From contig NC_091673.1 in the NCBI RefSeq assembly GCF_042453785.1, positions 3,603,501-3,667,500 of the forward strand: 64,000 nucleotides of DNA. The letters run 5' to 3'. The translations under genes were made by a program, and so were the position numbers. The notes beneath the pieces are model-generated. The model had not been told where the DNA came from. It worked only from the letters and a program-made list of their open reading frames with translations, and searched no databases. How positions within the stretch are numbered: position 1 is the stretch's first letter; each line of letters opens with the position of its first letter. This DNA comes from Malus domestica (taxonomy: Eukaryota > Streptophyta > Magnoliopsida > Rosales > Rosaceae). Shown one piece after another: positions 11,470-24,071 of the stretch.

Positions 11470-13712
11470 TCAAGCCTCCAAAGCCGCCTGCTTCAGACAA
11501 TCAACGTTACACAATCCAACTGACCTCACCATATCTCCCAATCTACCACCATGGATTTCAATAGTCAGCATTAACAAAAACTGTAAACGAAATGGAAAAG
11601 AAAACATAGATTCATCGATAATCAACTCACCGGTCGAAGCTATTTCTAGCTCTCTCCGACTGATCTGTGCTGCTCCTCAACTTTCCAGACCGATCGGTGC
11701 TCTTTCTTGACTTTTCTCTCTTTTCAGTGCTTGTACTTGATCTCTCTCTACTGTCTGTGCTTAGCCTAGACTTGTCTCGCTTCCCGGTGCTGGACCTAGA
11801 CTTGTCCCTTAAGTCAGTGCTTGATCTTGCCTTGTCCCTGATGTCTTCAATCTTCAGAGGAGACTCTGATTGGTCTGCACTTTGTTCTGTTGAATTTCGA
11901 AGACGGGGTAATTTCTCTATGGCAGATATGAACTTCCTGAGATGCCTCAAGTATTCCGGATAGAGTTCCAAGTTACAATGGTTGCCTCCTTTGAGCCACA
12001 AAGGTTCATACTTCTCTTTGCAAAGCTCCCACAACTGTTTTCCATGGGAAGAATCCACAACTTCATCTTCAGTTCCCTAAAACATTTTAACAAAAAGAGT
12101 TTGGGATTCAATTCCAAGAAATGTGTTAGGTTAGAGAACTCCAAGGTCGAAACATAAATTCTCTTGTGCAGGATGTCCGTTCTTTATTAAAAGATTAACG
12201 CATGTTCTATAAGGAATTAGTGGATGAAGACACGCATGAATTACCAAAACTGCAACTATTCAAGTGCTAAAAGATGTGGTAGGATTAGAGCAAAAGTTTC
12301 CATTAGTTCTTTATTGAAAAGACGATTGTTCCATAGTCGGAATCCATGCATATTGTAACTTTGTAAGTAATTTAAAATCACCACATAGAAATAAAGATGA
12401 AGACTTACATGAATCACCAAAACTGGGCAACTGACAAGTGGGATCTTATCGATATTCTACACCAGAAGCAAAGCACATTCAATAACAGAATTCAATAATC
12501 CAGTCCACGAAAAATCTGGTCTTGTTCAATGAAAGTGGAAAAGTACGAGGTTTAAACCTTATAAATGTCAAACCAGAATGTTTTCTTGACATGGTACATT
12601 ACTCGGAGGCCCGACAATATTGGACTGTGAAGAACAACAGCCCTCAAGTTAGGCAAACGAACGGCCAAATCCAAAGCAGGTCCGCTTCCAACTGACTGTC
12701 CGTACAGAATGACATCTTCCTCCTTTATACCGTACTTCTCTTCAAGGCATTTGTATGCTGCCTCTATGTCTGCATATGTGTCCTGCTCACTTGGCTAGTT
12801 GATAGTAAAAGGCACATTATCATCAACATGGTACAAAATCGGAGAAATAACCTCTCGTGTCCCGGATATGTGCCCTCTTCTCTTTCACTTTCTCACTAGT
12901 CCTACCTAACTGACGAGCGAAAAAAAGAGGGGATTCACCCCCGGGATATGGAAGTAATCTATCCATAAACTTGGGACCATCAAATTGCTAATGGTACTGT
13001 TGTTTTTCCCAATCCAAAACAAAGAAGTAAACAAACAGTTTTTTACGAAATAATCGGGATTCAGAACATGCCAAATTAGGTCATGTCAAATAGTGACACG
13101 TGTTCAGTTAAACACTGGATTTGACACAATTGATTTAGTTACAGAAATTTATATAGGAACTAGCTAGCTATAGGCAGATTATACCTTTCCAGAAGATTGT
13201 CCATAGCCAGAATAATCGTACCTGCAAATATAGCACAAGTAAAAAAAAATCAAAACTAATCTGGATAAGCAACATAGAAACAACGAGATGATTTTCGATT
13301 GATTTATTTAATTTAAATGTCAAAAATGAATAATTCTGCATATAAATCTCTTCCGGAAAATATTAGAAGAAAAAAATATATGAAAACTGATATAATATAT
13401 ATAGACTGACCCCATGAGATTGACACCCAGATGAAGGCTAAGCTCAGTGAAAATGTGGTACATCTGACCAAGATCAGCAGCATTTCCATGGGAGTAAAGA
13501 ACAGTGAGTGAAGCACATGGATTTTTGACATACATGGCCACAATCTCATTCCCTTTTTTTGTGCTCAGCCTCAGCACGTCAACGTCGTCTCGGGGAAGAA
13601 CATCGGAGATCCTCATTTTCCCCGTTGGTTCGTCGACGTACGTGTCGTATGACGGAGGGTCCGGTGGGAAAAATGCAAACTTTGCAGCCATAGACGATGT
13701 TGCAGACCCCAT
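11470..13712 (-). CDS. ABHD17-like alpha/beta hydrolase with Arg/Ser repeat tail
   Basis: Serine hydrolase of the ABHD17 type; animal members remove palmitate from membrane proteins, and the plant role is not established. Exons (minus): 13712-13411, 13221-13185, 12794-12558, 12456-12409, 12076-11631 and 11542-11470; 380 residues, all junctions in phase. The start MGSATSS fits an N-myristoylation signal. Landmarks in order are [14 protein letters not shown] (oxyanion region), [28 protein letters not shown] (nucleophile Ser in GxSxG), GTEDEVVD (catalytic Asp) and GGNHCNLEL (catalytic His). After the fold come about 90 residues with repeats of the type RDKSRSST. The last short exon encodes [19 protein letters not shown], a tail I associate with plant members; it is missed if exon 5 is read through to the TGA at 11627. 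Two Cys in this tail could be lipidated (inference). Confidence 0.9.
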
Positions 13713-15032
13713 TTTTTGATCCGTTGAATTTTTTTGACAGAGGGTGTTATTTAAGCGGTCTGGAGAGAATTGTAGTGCATGGTAAAGTTTATGAGAATAT
13801 TTGAATCATATAGGAGTTTAAAGCATGCAGCTTTAAAAGATTTGTGTTTGAATTCTCTTGAAAAGGAAAAAAAGGTTTTCCATTTGGGTTTTTAGAGATA
13901 AAAGTGTTTGAATTAATTCCTGTTTTAAGAGAGAAAGTTTTTAAGGGCACGACAAAGAGATATAGAGCAAGGAATTCTTGTCGGATAATCGTACGGGACA
14001 ACAAAAAAAGAAAATCAAAGGGAAAAAAAAAAAAAAAAAAAAGAAAGAGCAAAACTTTTGCAAATCAATTGCCTCAAAATCATCCATTGAATTTATTTTC
14101 GTAAAACTAAAATCAACGAGGCCATTTTACAACTAATAAATGGATTGTGATACGTTGATTTCTTTGAAATAAATGGGAAAGAATAATATTTGGCTACTGA
14201 AAGGATGAATAGGAGTTTATACTCAAAATTGTTTGTTGCCGATTTATAAAATTTCGTATTTATAATCATAATCGTTCATATTATAAATCACTTTATAAAG
14301 ATTGTCTCTCCAAAAAATTAATTAAAACTAAGGTCGTTTGGTCATCGAACTATATACAAATAGAATAACGAAATTAGTAAAAGCATTACGAATCGTCTAT
14401 GTATTTGCTACAATAGATTGACTAAACAGCCATAGTTTTAATTTATTTTTTTGTAGTGGTGATCTTTACATAATGATTCATATTATAAACGGTTCTAATT
14501 ATAAACACAAAGCTCTATTATTCAAACAAGTAGAGTTTCGAGTAGGAGTTCCTACTCATCCTGGAGTAATCAAGCATTGTGCAATGGGAAATGAATGAAT
14601 TGTTGGCAAATATGTTCTTTAAAAAAATAAAAAATTATTTGTGAGTGAGATGTTTTAGGTAGAAATATTTAATTTGAATAAAAATTTATTTTGAATGTTT
14701 GCTCTTAAAAAAATCCACAGAATTCCAGTTAATTATGAACTTATGACTTCCATTGCAGACCAACCCAGCCGACTTAAAATTTGAGAGAGCCAAAATGCAA
14801 AAGTGAAATGAATGATGAATTTCTGGGGTAATTGATGAAAAATAAGCAAAAGAAAATGAGTGGGTGGCTGGGTGGGGGATGGCCGAGGGAACATCAAATG
14901 ATTGCATATTGGACTATTATTTACTTTTACCACAACTCACTTTTACACCTATCAAGGCCCAAATACTACTATGCATAACGAGGCCCATCAGCCCAAACAC
15001 AAACAAGATGAGGATATCACCGATACAAGCGA
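13713..15032. other. AT-rich promoter and spacer
   Basis: Upstream region of the ABHD17-like gene and spacer. It contains an A/G-rich run (about 14020-14050) and AT-rich sequence. No gene supported. Confidence 0.4.
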
Positions 15033-15040
15033 TATTAGAA

Positions 15041-15189
15041 TGGGATGTGATATCCACACACTCCTTTTTACTTCTCACACACCCTTTTAATTTTTGGCCG
15101 TTGGATCGAATGAAGTGAAGGAGATCAATGGATAGAAATTAAAAAGGGGTGTGTGAGAAATAAAAAGGGGTGTGTGGATAGCACACCCC
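15041..15189. mobile_element. 149-bp hAT-type MITE with 8-bp target duplication
   Basis: Terminal inverted repeats pair GGGATGTGATATCCACACAC on the left with the complement of a right end finishing GGTGTGTGGATAGCACACCCC, with few mismatches. The element is flanked by the perfect 8-bp direct repeat ATTAGAAT (15033-15040 and 15190-15197). An 8-bp duplication is typical of hAT elements. It has no coding capacity. Confidence 0.85.
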
Positions 15190-15834
15190 ATTAGAATAAG
15201 TGTAAATGATTTTAACTATTTGAGCTATAATTTATTTCTGACGAGATAAATAAAAGTAATTTTTACATTCTCTTTTTCTCATCATGCAATCACCTCTCTG
15301 TTTTCTAGCATTTGAAATTTGAAATTAGATAAATCAAAAGAAAATTACGAAATAAAAATAAGAAGAAGGGTGCAAAAGAAAACGGAATTGTGAAATCCCT
15401 ACCCTTTTAAAGACTAAATCACCTTCATAAGAATATGTGTTATAATATTTCAAATGCAAGGAATTAAACTATTTTCACTTGTTTAATTTACTTTTATTTT
15501 GCATGCGGTCCAATATTCTAGTAGATAGAGTGTTGGATTTCCACTCATGCGTCTCGGGTTCCAAACTTTCCACCCTCTAAATTATTGTAATAGTTTTGAA
15601 CCCTCTTCCCTCCCTTAGCAATAATCAACTTTTTACTTGACTAGAAGATTAGCAAATACATAAATGCATGGATTCACATAAACAGAAAAGCGAAAATTTA
15701 ATTCATGAATTTCAATGATACATGGTACCTAATTATTTGATCTAATATTTAATGATTCTTCAACCAATGTAGACCTAATTAACGTTGAAATCATCAATTC
15801 CTTTTCTACTGGCTTGTACCATGCATCTTGCAAC

Positions 15835-15980
15835 GGTGGTTCTATCCGCATACTCAGTTTTACTTTTACATATCTCTCTTAATTTCTAGTCATCCGATCG
15901 AATGAATTGAAGAAGATTAATAGACAAAAATTACAAAGATGTGTAAATGATAAAAAAAGATGTGTAAATAGCATTAGCAA
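15835..15980. mobile_element. Decayed copy of the 15-kb MITE family
   Basis: Sequence follows the same order as the element at 15041-15189: TCTATCCGCATAC at the left, a middle with ATCCGATCGAATGAA, and GATGTGTAAATGATAAA then GATGTGTAAATAGCA at the right. Many substitutions are present and no clear target duplication is seen. Short pieces of the right end also recur near 39880-39950 and 40525-40570. Confidence 0.6.
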
Positions 15981-17645
15981 AAACAACTGATAACCGGTAA
16001 GGTTCTATAATTCTATATTTCAATTTTCAATTTTTACTGTTTGAGAATTATATCATTCATGCAAAAATTATATTGTTTCATTGAATAAAGCTATAGAATT
16101 TGGTGGCATGCAGCACATGATTGTGGCTGGCTATACGCAAAATACCATGCACCCACTTAACATTTTGCACAAATTCCGACCCTGGAGAAATTTACATATT
16201 TAGAGGTTGTTTGATGAGTTGCTATCCCTAGGGTAAAAGTTAAAAACAAATGAGAGTTGCACTTTAGACGAGGGACACCCAGTGAAAGACTTCGTTGGAT
16301 CGATGAAACACCTTAATTATATTCTAATTAATTAGTTCTTAAACCCTAACACAAGTCCATATGTTCTGAACATATTTGCGAGCACTTAATTATATGCAAA
16401 GAGAGTAGTGATTCAAAAAACTACTAAATGCAGCGCATATATATATATATGGATGTTTCTTATTCTCTTAATTTGATCCAATGCAGTGTTTTTGGGTTTT
16501 TTTTTTCTGCATATGTTACATTATTTAAATAACAAAAAAAAACAATAATTATGGTTAAAATATTTAGAATATGCAAACTCATGATTTTGTGAGACCATGG
16601 TGATCAGTTATTACACCACTAGCTAGGACGTTGGATGTAAGGCTGGAGGTTTTGATTAACATTGGGATTGAAATAGGTAATGCCCATTGGAAATATTAGA
16701 AATATAAAACTAAAAAATAGTATGAGCCGAAATTTGTCTATCCCTCCATGAAGCTCCACCACTGAGACTAGAGATAAAATTGGTGCAGAAAATTAGAGTT
16801 ATAATTTGATAAGCATCTTCGTTTTGGCATTTGTTACACCTTTCCATACAAATTTTAGAGTCTAAACTTTCAAATATGAGAAAATAAATGATTTATCATT
16901 TTCAATCCTAGTTATTTTCTCACCAACCAAACACATAAGGATTTGGATTATAACTGATAACATATATTCATTGTTAGTCGTTACTAGGTATTAGGAATAG
17001 TAGCCTACCAAAAGTCATGTATTAATGTAGACATGGAATTGAGGAATTAGGGTTTAGCTTTTGCCAACCTCGGCATGCAAAATATTAGGTCAAGCTAGTT
17101 CTTCGATGTACGTGTATATGGCGGCAGACACCAGACAAGCACAAAACACTTTAACGTCCGAAGCTTCCGTTCCACGTTATGTTACTACGTTTCTCCTCTA
17201 ACTATGCATTTCCCCTTGAAATTAAAAATATATATATGCGATCAGTTAGTTTTTTCTTCTGAAATTTCGAAAACACGCATCAAATTCTTCTCAAATGCTT
17301 CGATATCTTCGTTCCCAGATCAAAATACACATGGGTTGACACGATGTTTCATGTACTATTTGTAATAGGTGTTCTTGGCCACAGCATTACTAATTAAAAT
17401 ATTCATAAAATAGGTACGTTTTTGGAAACCCAAGTTAGGTCCTCTAGCTAGTTTGACTTGACTTAGGGTATGTATGTGTGTGTGTGTGTGTGTGTTGCTG
17501 CCACCTATATATATATTTGACTTGGGTTTACACATTTGACTCTCTTTGAAATCCTGCCGATTTAACACATTCACTGACTCACTGAAGTGCCAATACATAA
17601 GATCATTCCATTTATTCTTCTTGCTTAGACTGAGATTTGGGTCCT
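15981..17645. other. Spacer upstream of the RGF-like peptide gene
   Basis: AT-rich intergenic DNA that should include the promoter of the peptide gene. It holds short AT dinucleotide runs (about 16437-16451) and a GT microsatellite (17472-17495). No exon recognised. Confidence 0.4.
17472..17495. repeat. (TG)n microsatellite
   Basis: An interrupted TG dinucleotide run lies about 150 bases upstream of the peptide-gene start codon. Confidence 0.85.
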
Positions 17646-18385
17646 ATGGAATTTTCTTATTGCTTGGTGTTTGTGCTTGTTTCTGCTGCAAGCATATGGA
17701 ATATCTCTGCAAATTCCCGTCATCAACTAGGTACCTGCTTTTCTTTCTTCTTCTTCTTCTGTATTGTCATTCATTTTTTCCGTAATATTATTGAATTACA
17801 TTACAGAATGTTTTAGCTTACTATTGGAAATAACATTTCGATTTTCTACAATTTGAAGGCGAAAATGCTGTTGTGCCAAATGATGTTTCGATTCTGAAGG
17901 TACATACAACATGTATTTTTTGAGACTTGCATTTTGATGTAATTAAATAGCACTCCAAACTGTATTATTTGCCATACTAGTTGTATGATTTGCAATTTAT
18001 CCTCAACAATACCTAGAGTCGTATACATTTATTGATTATAACTTATATATTATATGTACAGGGTGAAGATATTGATCATCATCAAGTGGTTAGTCCTCCT
18101 ACTGCAACTAAGGAGGATAAGAGGATAGGAGGAAGGAAAATGGCAGCAGCGAGGTTAGAGAAGGACGTTAAAGTAGTGGCAGAAGGCGGTATAAGTGGAA
18201 CTCGGAGGTCCAACAGCTCCGACCTTGAAGGACAATCTTCATGTGGCAATGTGGAATGCAGACAAAGTACTACTGCAAGTCGATTTTCTGAGAAAATAGT
18301 CGATCATGATCATGAACATGCAGGTTTTGTAGCTTTTAGTCAGGACTACAATTCACCAAGGCACCACCCTCCTAAGAATAACTGA
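17646..18385 (+). CDS. RGF/GOLVEN (CLEL) secreted peptide precursor
   Basis: Precursor of a small tyrosine-sulfated signalling peptide of the root meristem growth factor (RGF/GLV/CLEL) family. Exons: 17646-17730, 17859-17899 and 18062-18385, all GT-AG and in phase; 149 residues. The first exon is a signal peptide (MEFSYCLVFVLVSAASIW, then NISANS). The middle is a charged, variable propeptide. The last residues are DYNSPRHHPPKNN, directly before TGA, which fits the family pattern DY...HHPP.HN (RGF1-type). The Asp-Tyr pair is the sulfation site for TPST in this family, and the second HHPP proline is usually hydroxylated. Family peptides normally end in HN; here the end is NN. The call rests on the C-terminal motif, signal peptide, precursor size and intron phases; which paralog it is cannot be told. 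Confidence 0.85.
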
Positions 18386-21300
18386 TGATTAATGAATTGA
18401 GAATTATATACTAATTTCAATAATGTACTAATTAATTATCAACTTTCTAATTCTACTCTGCACTCTTTCTTAATTGTTTTTTTTTTATTTCCCCACCTCA
18501 CTTTCTTGCAAATTTGAAATTTCTTAAATGTGTATACGTGGTTGCCAAACACAACGATAAATGTGTGTTAAAAATTCCTTAAAATGCCCTTATTTAATAG
18601 AAATACTAAAATAAAGTTTGGAACGACATTATCTATAAATAGAATACGTGTTAAATTATATATTAAAACACAAAAAAGTCTAATTTATAATCGATTAGAT
18701 TAAATTTTAAAGAATTCCATGATTCCACATATTATTAACTGTGTATTTTTTTTAATTGTTTAATTCGCAAGGAGTTGGAACAGAATAAACTTTTGTGTCT
18801 GGTTCTGTAGTAGAGATGGATGGAATTGCTAAACAACCATCAACTATAACCCCAAAAGAACCAGATTCGAAAAAAGGAGGCATTGATAATCTAACACTCT
18901 CTCCCGTTTCACACTCAATGTTGTATTGGTAATCAACATTATGAACCGCATTGTTACATTTACCAAATCATCTGGCTTACAGGACTGCTCCATTAAAATG
19001 TTTATCAAACCTGTGTTGACAACAACAATTAATCTCATATTTTTTTATGACTTTTTAACGGTCAAGGTTTGACTTCATATCCACCTTAACATGTTGTATT
19101 TTTTTTATTAATAAATTCTCCTTGTAATCACTTTTGATGTAGCAATACTGAAGTGAGATTAATTGTGCAGTCAAATTTAAAAAATTTAAAAATTTTAAAG
19201 ATTATAAAAGTTAGGCCAAATTAAAATGGGGTGAAAATAGACTAGTACACAAAAGATCGATGAGGAGTGCTAATGGCAGCTTCGAGAATAAATAGGAATT
19301 TGGGGAATAAATAAAGAAAAACTAATGAAAATGACTTAAAAATTTTGAGTTTTAACGATAAGGACAAAAATAAAAGGCAAAGTGAATAATATCATGATTG
19401 ACTTTTTAGTGTAAAAATGTGATTTTTCGTTAAAGTAAACAGTACCGGAAGCTTTTCATTAAAGTTCCCAATAAAAAATGGTTATTCAATAAAGAATACC
19501 ATTATTTATATTACCGTTTCATACATTTCGTATCAAAGTCCAAGAGACTCTTTAACTTTTCAGTAAATAATTATTATTCAGATCACATTGAATGGTATTT
19601 TGTTCTTGCCTATGAGGCAGAAGAGCCCGATGATAAATTCACCTTAGCCGCGTCTCTTTCGATTGTCCTGAAAACATGGGAAAGTAAGACTTAAAGAGAA
19701 GCAGAAGCAAATGGAGTGGTGCATTCTTTGAAACTCTCTTCAAGAAACTAACCTCCATAAGAACTCAGGGAACTAGCCTCCCCTTGCTGGTTGTTAATGA
19801 GGCGAAAGACTGAGACGCACATGGGTTACTACATGCAAAGAAAGGCAACCGCCCTCATTGTCACCGGGGCAACATGATTCCCATTCATCTTTCAAATACT
19901 AACGAGAAGATTGTCACACAAATCCTCCAGTAGATAGTTTTCTACTTTTAGGACAACTCTTGGTTTCAGCGATGGGATCATTTCTTTCAGCATTTTCCCG
20001 AGACTCCACAAGGATCTTAAAGTAACTCTTGGGCGCACCTGAAATGCAGGACTGCATGCGTAGAAGCATCCTGGTTAGCCGGCACTCTTGTATAAGAACT
20101 CTTGGTTTCAACTTTCAGCTATGTAAGCCTTATCTTCACCAAGAACATCCTAGCTCCTAAGTTGTAAACCTGCAACGAGAGTAAACAATTAATTTAAGAT
20201 TTCTGCTTAAGTCATAAAAATCATAACCATGTAGAAAAGAATCTAGTTAATGAACGTCATTGATCAGTATTGTTCTTGAATGTACTTTGCATTTGTTTGT
20301 GCCAAGAAAATGAAAATAATGGATATAACTCAAGGAAGGGTGAACAATAACATTACCTGAAAATCGGATGAGTGTTCGTTTAAGAGGAAGAAAGCAAAGG
20401 TTTGAGACGCTTTTCCCGCTCCTCAAATTGTTTTAGCAATTGAATCTCAGCTGCCCTCTGGAAAAAAATAAAATTGGTTTGGTTGGCAATTTACAATTAG
20501 AATACCCACAAAAATGATGAAATGAATAAGAATTATAATTGGGCTCGTACGGCTAATCAACAATAACCTAGTGTTATATGAAAGAACTGTAAGTTTATGA
20601 GTATGAGTTATGGAAGGAATCAGTTCTTTGTTTAAGATTGATATGGAAAAGTCTTGGTCAAAAGCCTTAACTTATTTGGTTTCCTTGTGGAATAAGTTTT
20701 GTGAGATTCTGAATAATCCTTGTGGGATTAGAACTCGGTAATAGAACATGTTTGGGATTGATATGTTGTATCAATTGTGATGTCTGAATCCTAAGTCTAT
20801 TCTAATAGGGAATGACAAAAGGAGTGCTATAAAAGCTTATGCCACTGCTCTTGCAATATACGATTATATCGAGTTCCAAGTCCTATTGTCTGGAAGAACC
20901 ATTGAGATTTGTAAAAGAGGAGAAGGCAGTAAGCTGTGAAGTCGCAATGGCTTCTTCATCTGGTTCCAATTCTGCAGGTAAGTTCTCGAGCTTTTCTCGT
21001 GTTTTTGTTCATTTATTGGTTTAGTGGAGTTGTGATTTAATTGGTTGTATCCATGTTCTTTAGATTGATGAACTGTTAGAGTTTATGCTTACAAGAACTA
21101 GGAAAGGGGTCCTAAGATCTTCTGACTTAATTTTCGTTTCTGGATGGATATGAAATAATTTATCTTTCTTTTTGTGAGAAACTGGAGAGAGATTAATAGA
21201 ATGTTATACCTTGTGAACGGAACTTTCTTTATGAGCCAGTAAACAGCTTTTCCCAATGGTCAAATCGCCCGATGCTAAAAGATATAACTTTCCCAAGGAA
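18386..21300. other. Spacer with repeat debris and unresolved open frames
   Basis: AT-rich DNA. It includes one copy of a short dispersed repeat (19315-19472, listed separately). The minus strand at about 20110-19914 has a 65-codon open stretch that I do not recognise. A TATA-like box (CTATAAAAG, about 20828) lies 120 bases before an ATG at 20947 that opens a ten-codon frame ending at a possible splice donor (AG/GTAAGT at 20978). This could be a promoter with first exon, or a retrotransposon LTR and leader; I could not find the rest of either. Confidence 0.4.
19315..19472. repeat. Short dispersed repeat, inverted relative to 33418-33572
   Basis: The complement of this stretch matches the block at 33418-33572 through TTTAACGAAAA, a GTACTGTT core, CACATTTTTACACTAAAAAG, then TCCTTATC and TTCATTAGTTTT. 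The ends are imperfect inverted repeats (GGGAACTTTAA at one end, AGTTTTCCTT at the other), so it may be a small MITE. I recall it as common in Rosaceae genomes. Confidence 0.7.
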
Positions 21301-24060
21301 TTAATCAGGATGAAAGCCAAATTTGATCATCTCAGCAAGGAGTTCCGCTGCTGAATCAAAATCACCACCTTGATCGAAAACATTAAGCATCACCTCACAG
21401 AGTTCTTGATCAGGAAAAATCCCATCAGATAACATCATACAGAAAAAGTACTTTGCTTCAGTTATCCTACACCTTTTGCACAATCTATTAATTACAGCAC
21501 TATAATCTCTGATGGAGATCTCAAATCCTTTCTCCATCATTAGAAGAAAGAGTCCCACAGCCCTATATACATCACCCTTTGCACAATGTGCTTTTATTAA
21601 CGTGCTATAAGCAAACTTTGTCAAATTGATATTGCCGTCATCGAGAGAAACCAGTAGCCTGTCAGCATCCTCTAGGCCACCATATACACAAAGACCATTG
21701 ATAAGGAAATTATATGTAACAGGAGTTGGCTCAAGATTATGCATCAGCATCTCGTTGTGCAACTGAAAAGCTTTCTCGAAGTCTTGAGCTTTGCAGAAAC
21801 ATTTGACGATAGTATTATATGTGATTTGATCCGGGGTTAGGCCCTGAGCATACATTTTCTCGACTAAGTGAACAGCATCCCACAGCTTCCCCTGTTTGCA
21901 AAGTCCTTTAATACCTACCGTGTAAGATACATGAGTTGGTTCTACAGCTTTTGCTTCCATCTCTCGAAGTAATTCAAGCATAACCTTGATGTTTCCCTGT
22001 TCACAGTTAGCATTCATAAGAGTAGTATAACTAACTGGACTTGGTAGCAATCCATGCAGCTCGATGCTATCCAACATCCTTCGAGCCTCGACTAGTTTCC
22101 CAGTTTTGCAGAAACCATGAATAAGAGTATTGAAAGTGACAGTACTAGGATTTATTCCCTTCTCAATTATTTGTTTATATAATTGTATGGCTTCTGCAAC
22201 ATTACCTAGTTTTACATACCCATCCATCATAATATTATACAGCACAATATCCTCTGTCACAGCCCTTGTCGTCAGATGATCAAAATACTTCCTTGCCTCA
22301 TAAATATCCCCTTTCTGACACAGACCTAACAGAATAGCGCGGTGTGCAGAGTAATTAGGAATGATTCTCTTCCTGTACATTTCTCTATATATTTCCCAAG
22401 CCCTTTGTACATCTCCTTGCTTGCATAGACCATGAATGAGGATTGAATATGTTGTCAGATCTGGTTCCAAGCCAACAGCTTCCATCTCATACAACAATCC
22501 CAATGCTTCTTCTACCCGTCCACTTTTACACATACAGCTGAGTGGTACACTGTAAACAATGACACTCAACTGAAAATCTCTTGAAATCATCTCTTTCCGC
22601 AACTTAAGGGCTTCGTCAATGTTGCCAACATGGCAGTGGCCACATATCATAATTGTATATGTAACATGATCCGGATTCAACCCCTTAACCAACATTTGCT
22701 GAATGACCTTGCGAGCTCCACTCATCAAACCAAGTAGATGAAACCCCTTACAGAGAATGTTGTAAGTTACCGTGTCAGGCTGTACCCCATGCCTCTCCAT
22801 GTCTTTGGTGAACTCCAATGCTTCTTCCAATGAACCTGCTACACATAACCCATGAATCAGAATATTATAACTGTACAAATCAGGAACAAGTCCATACTTG
22901 AACATCATACAAAAAAAACGACTTCGCAACATCCACAAAACCCAATTTACAGGACCAAGACATGATGGTATTGAAAGAAACAACAGAAGGCCCAGTCTCC
23001 GTTCTTTCAGCATCCATGAGGAAAGAAACTGCATCTTGCAGACCGGATTGCTGGCACAGTCCATCTATAAGTATGGAAGTAGTGTAGTCACTCTCCAGAG
23101 TTCCAGTATCTTCTATTTCATTATAAACATTCCACATGTTATCTGTATGCCTCAAATTATGCAACAGGCAGTTATAGGTAGATGTCGAAACCTTCAAATT
23201 CAAATCTCTCATCTTAGCAAGAACAGACAGGGCATCATGAACCATCTCAGATCTCGAATAAGCAAACGCCAACGTATCCCACACCACACTAATTGAGTCC
23301 CAGTCCCTGAATCTACGCAAGAGCAGCTCACAAAGTGAAGGTGCAAAACCAGGGCCTTTCACAAATCACAGCAAATATATAAATCCCAAAATGCGAAAAA
23401 TATTGCCCACCGAAAAAACCGACTAAATGCATAGGGTAATGTGGCCTAAAACACCAATCCAAGCATAAACAACTACCATCATTTTTCTTCTAGCTCACAG
23501 AAAGTAAGTAACAAAATAAAAAAATTGAGCTATTCAATAACTTCAACAAAACCTCATAACTCATTTCGGCCTGAAAATCTATCTGCCTTACATAATCTTA
23601 CCAAGCTGCAAGCTATATGATAGAAGAAGCACTTACAAACCGTACCTTCTTCATCCACCATTTGCTTTACAACCGAACGCAACTCCTGAAACTGCCTATT
23701 CGCCGCTAATACATGAGCACGATAAACTCCGCAATCCTCGAATGCCGTAAGTCACACTCATTCCTCAAAAAATTGAAGAACCCGAAAGCCAAATCCGGGC
23801 TCTCAAGACTCAAACTTTCAATAATCAAATCCACCTCTGACTGATTCAGCTTCGAGATGCAGGTTCTAAAATAACGATTACCCAAAAATTTTCTCAAACC
23901 AAAGATTCCCAAGCCGGCAATGACTTCGGAGACGGTGCTTGTAGGATTTGGGACGGCGGCGGCGGCAAGCTCGTCGTCGAACTTTGCAGCGGATGCCGAG
24001 GGTTTAGTGAAGATGAGGCAAGAGAGGGGAGCGAGAATTTGAGATTTTTGTAGGAAATGT
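21301..24060 (-). pseudogene. P-class pentatricopeptide repeat (PPR) gene with frameshifts
   Basis: PPR proteins bind organellar RNA through tandem 35-residue helical repeats. Two minus-strand exons: about 24060-23646 and 23355-21301 (TAA stop), with an intron between. Roughly fifteen to eighteen repeats are visible, with the usual signatures (DLYSYNILIHGLC, VTYNILCKGF, ITYNTIVKCFC). Three lesions: no ATG opens the N-terminal frame (WKPSHFLQ...), although an ATG lies next to it in another frame. The frame breaks near 23715, where AEF is followed by an early stop while the neighbouring frame continues HVLAANRQFQELR. A run of eight T on the minus strand (22911-22918) has one T too many, shifting AKSFFCMMFKYG out of frame. 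Domain order suggests relation to Arabidopsis At1g13630, a low-certainty recollection. It could instead be a good gene with assembly errors. Confidence 0.85.
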
Positions 24061-24071
24061 GAGGGCTTCCA

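Noticed and set aside
11667-11963. Plus-strand Leu/Ser-rich open frame
   Set aside because: Shadow of the Arg/Ser repeat tail of the hydrolase on the minus strand.
18844-19038. 64-codon minus-strand frame
   Set aside because: No similarity recognised and the surroundings are repeat-rich spacer.
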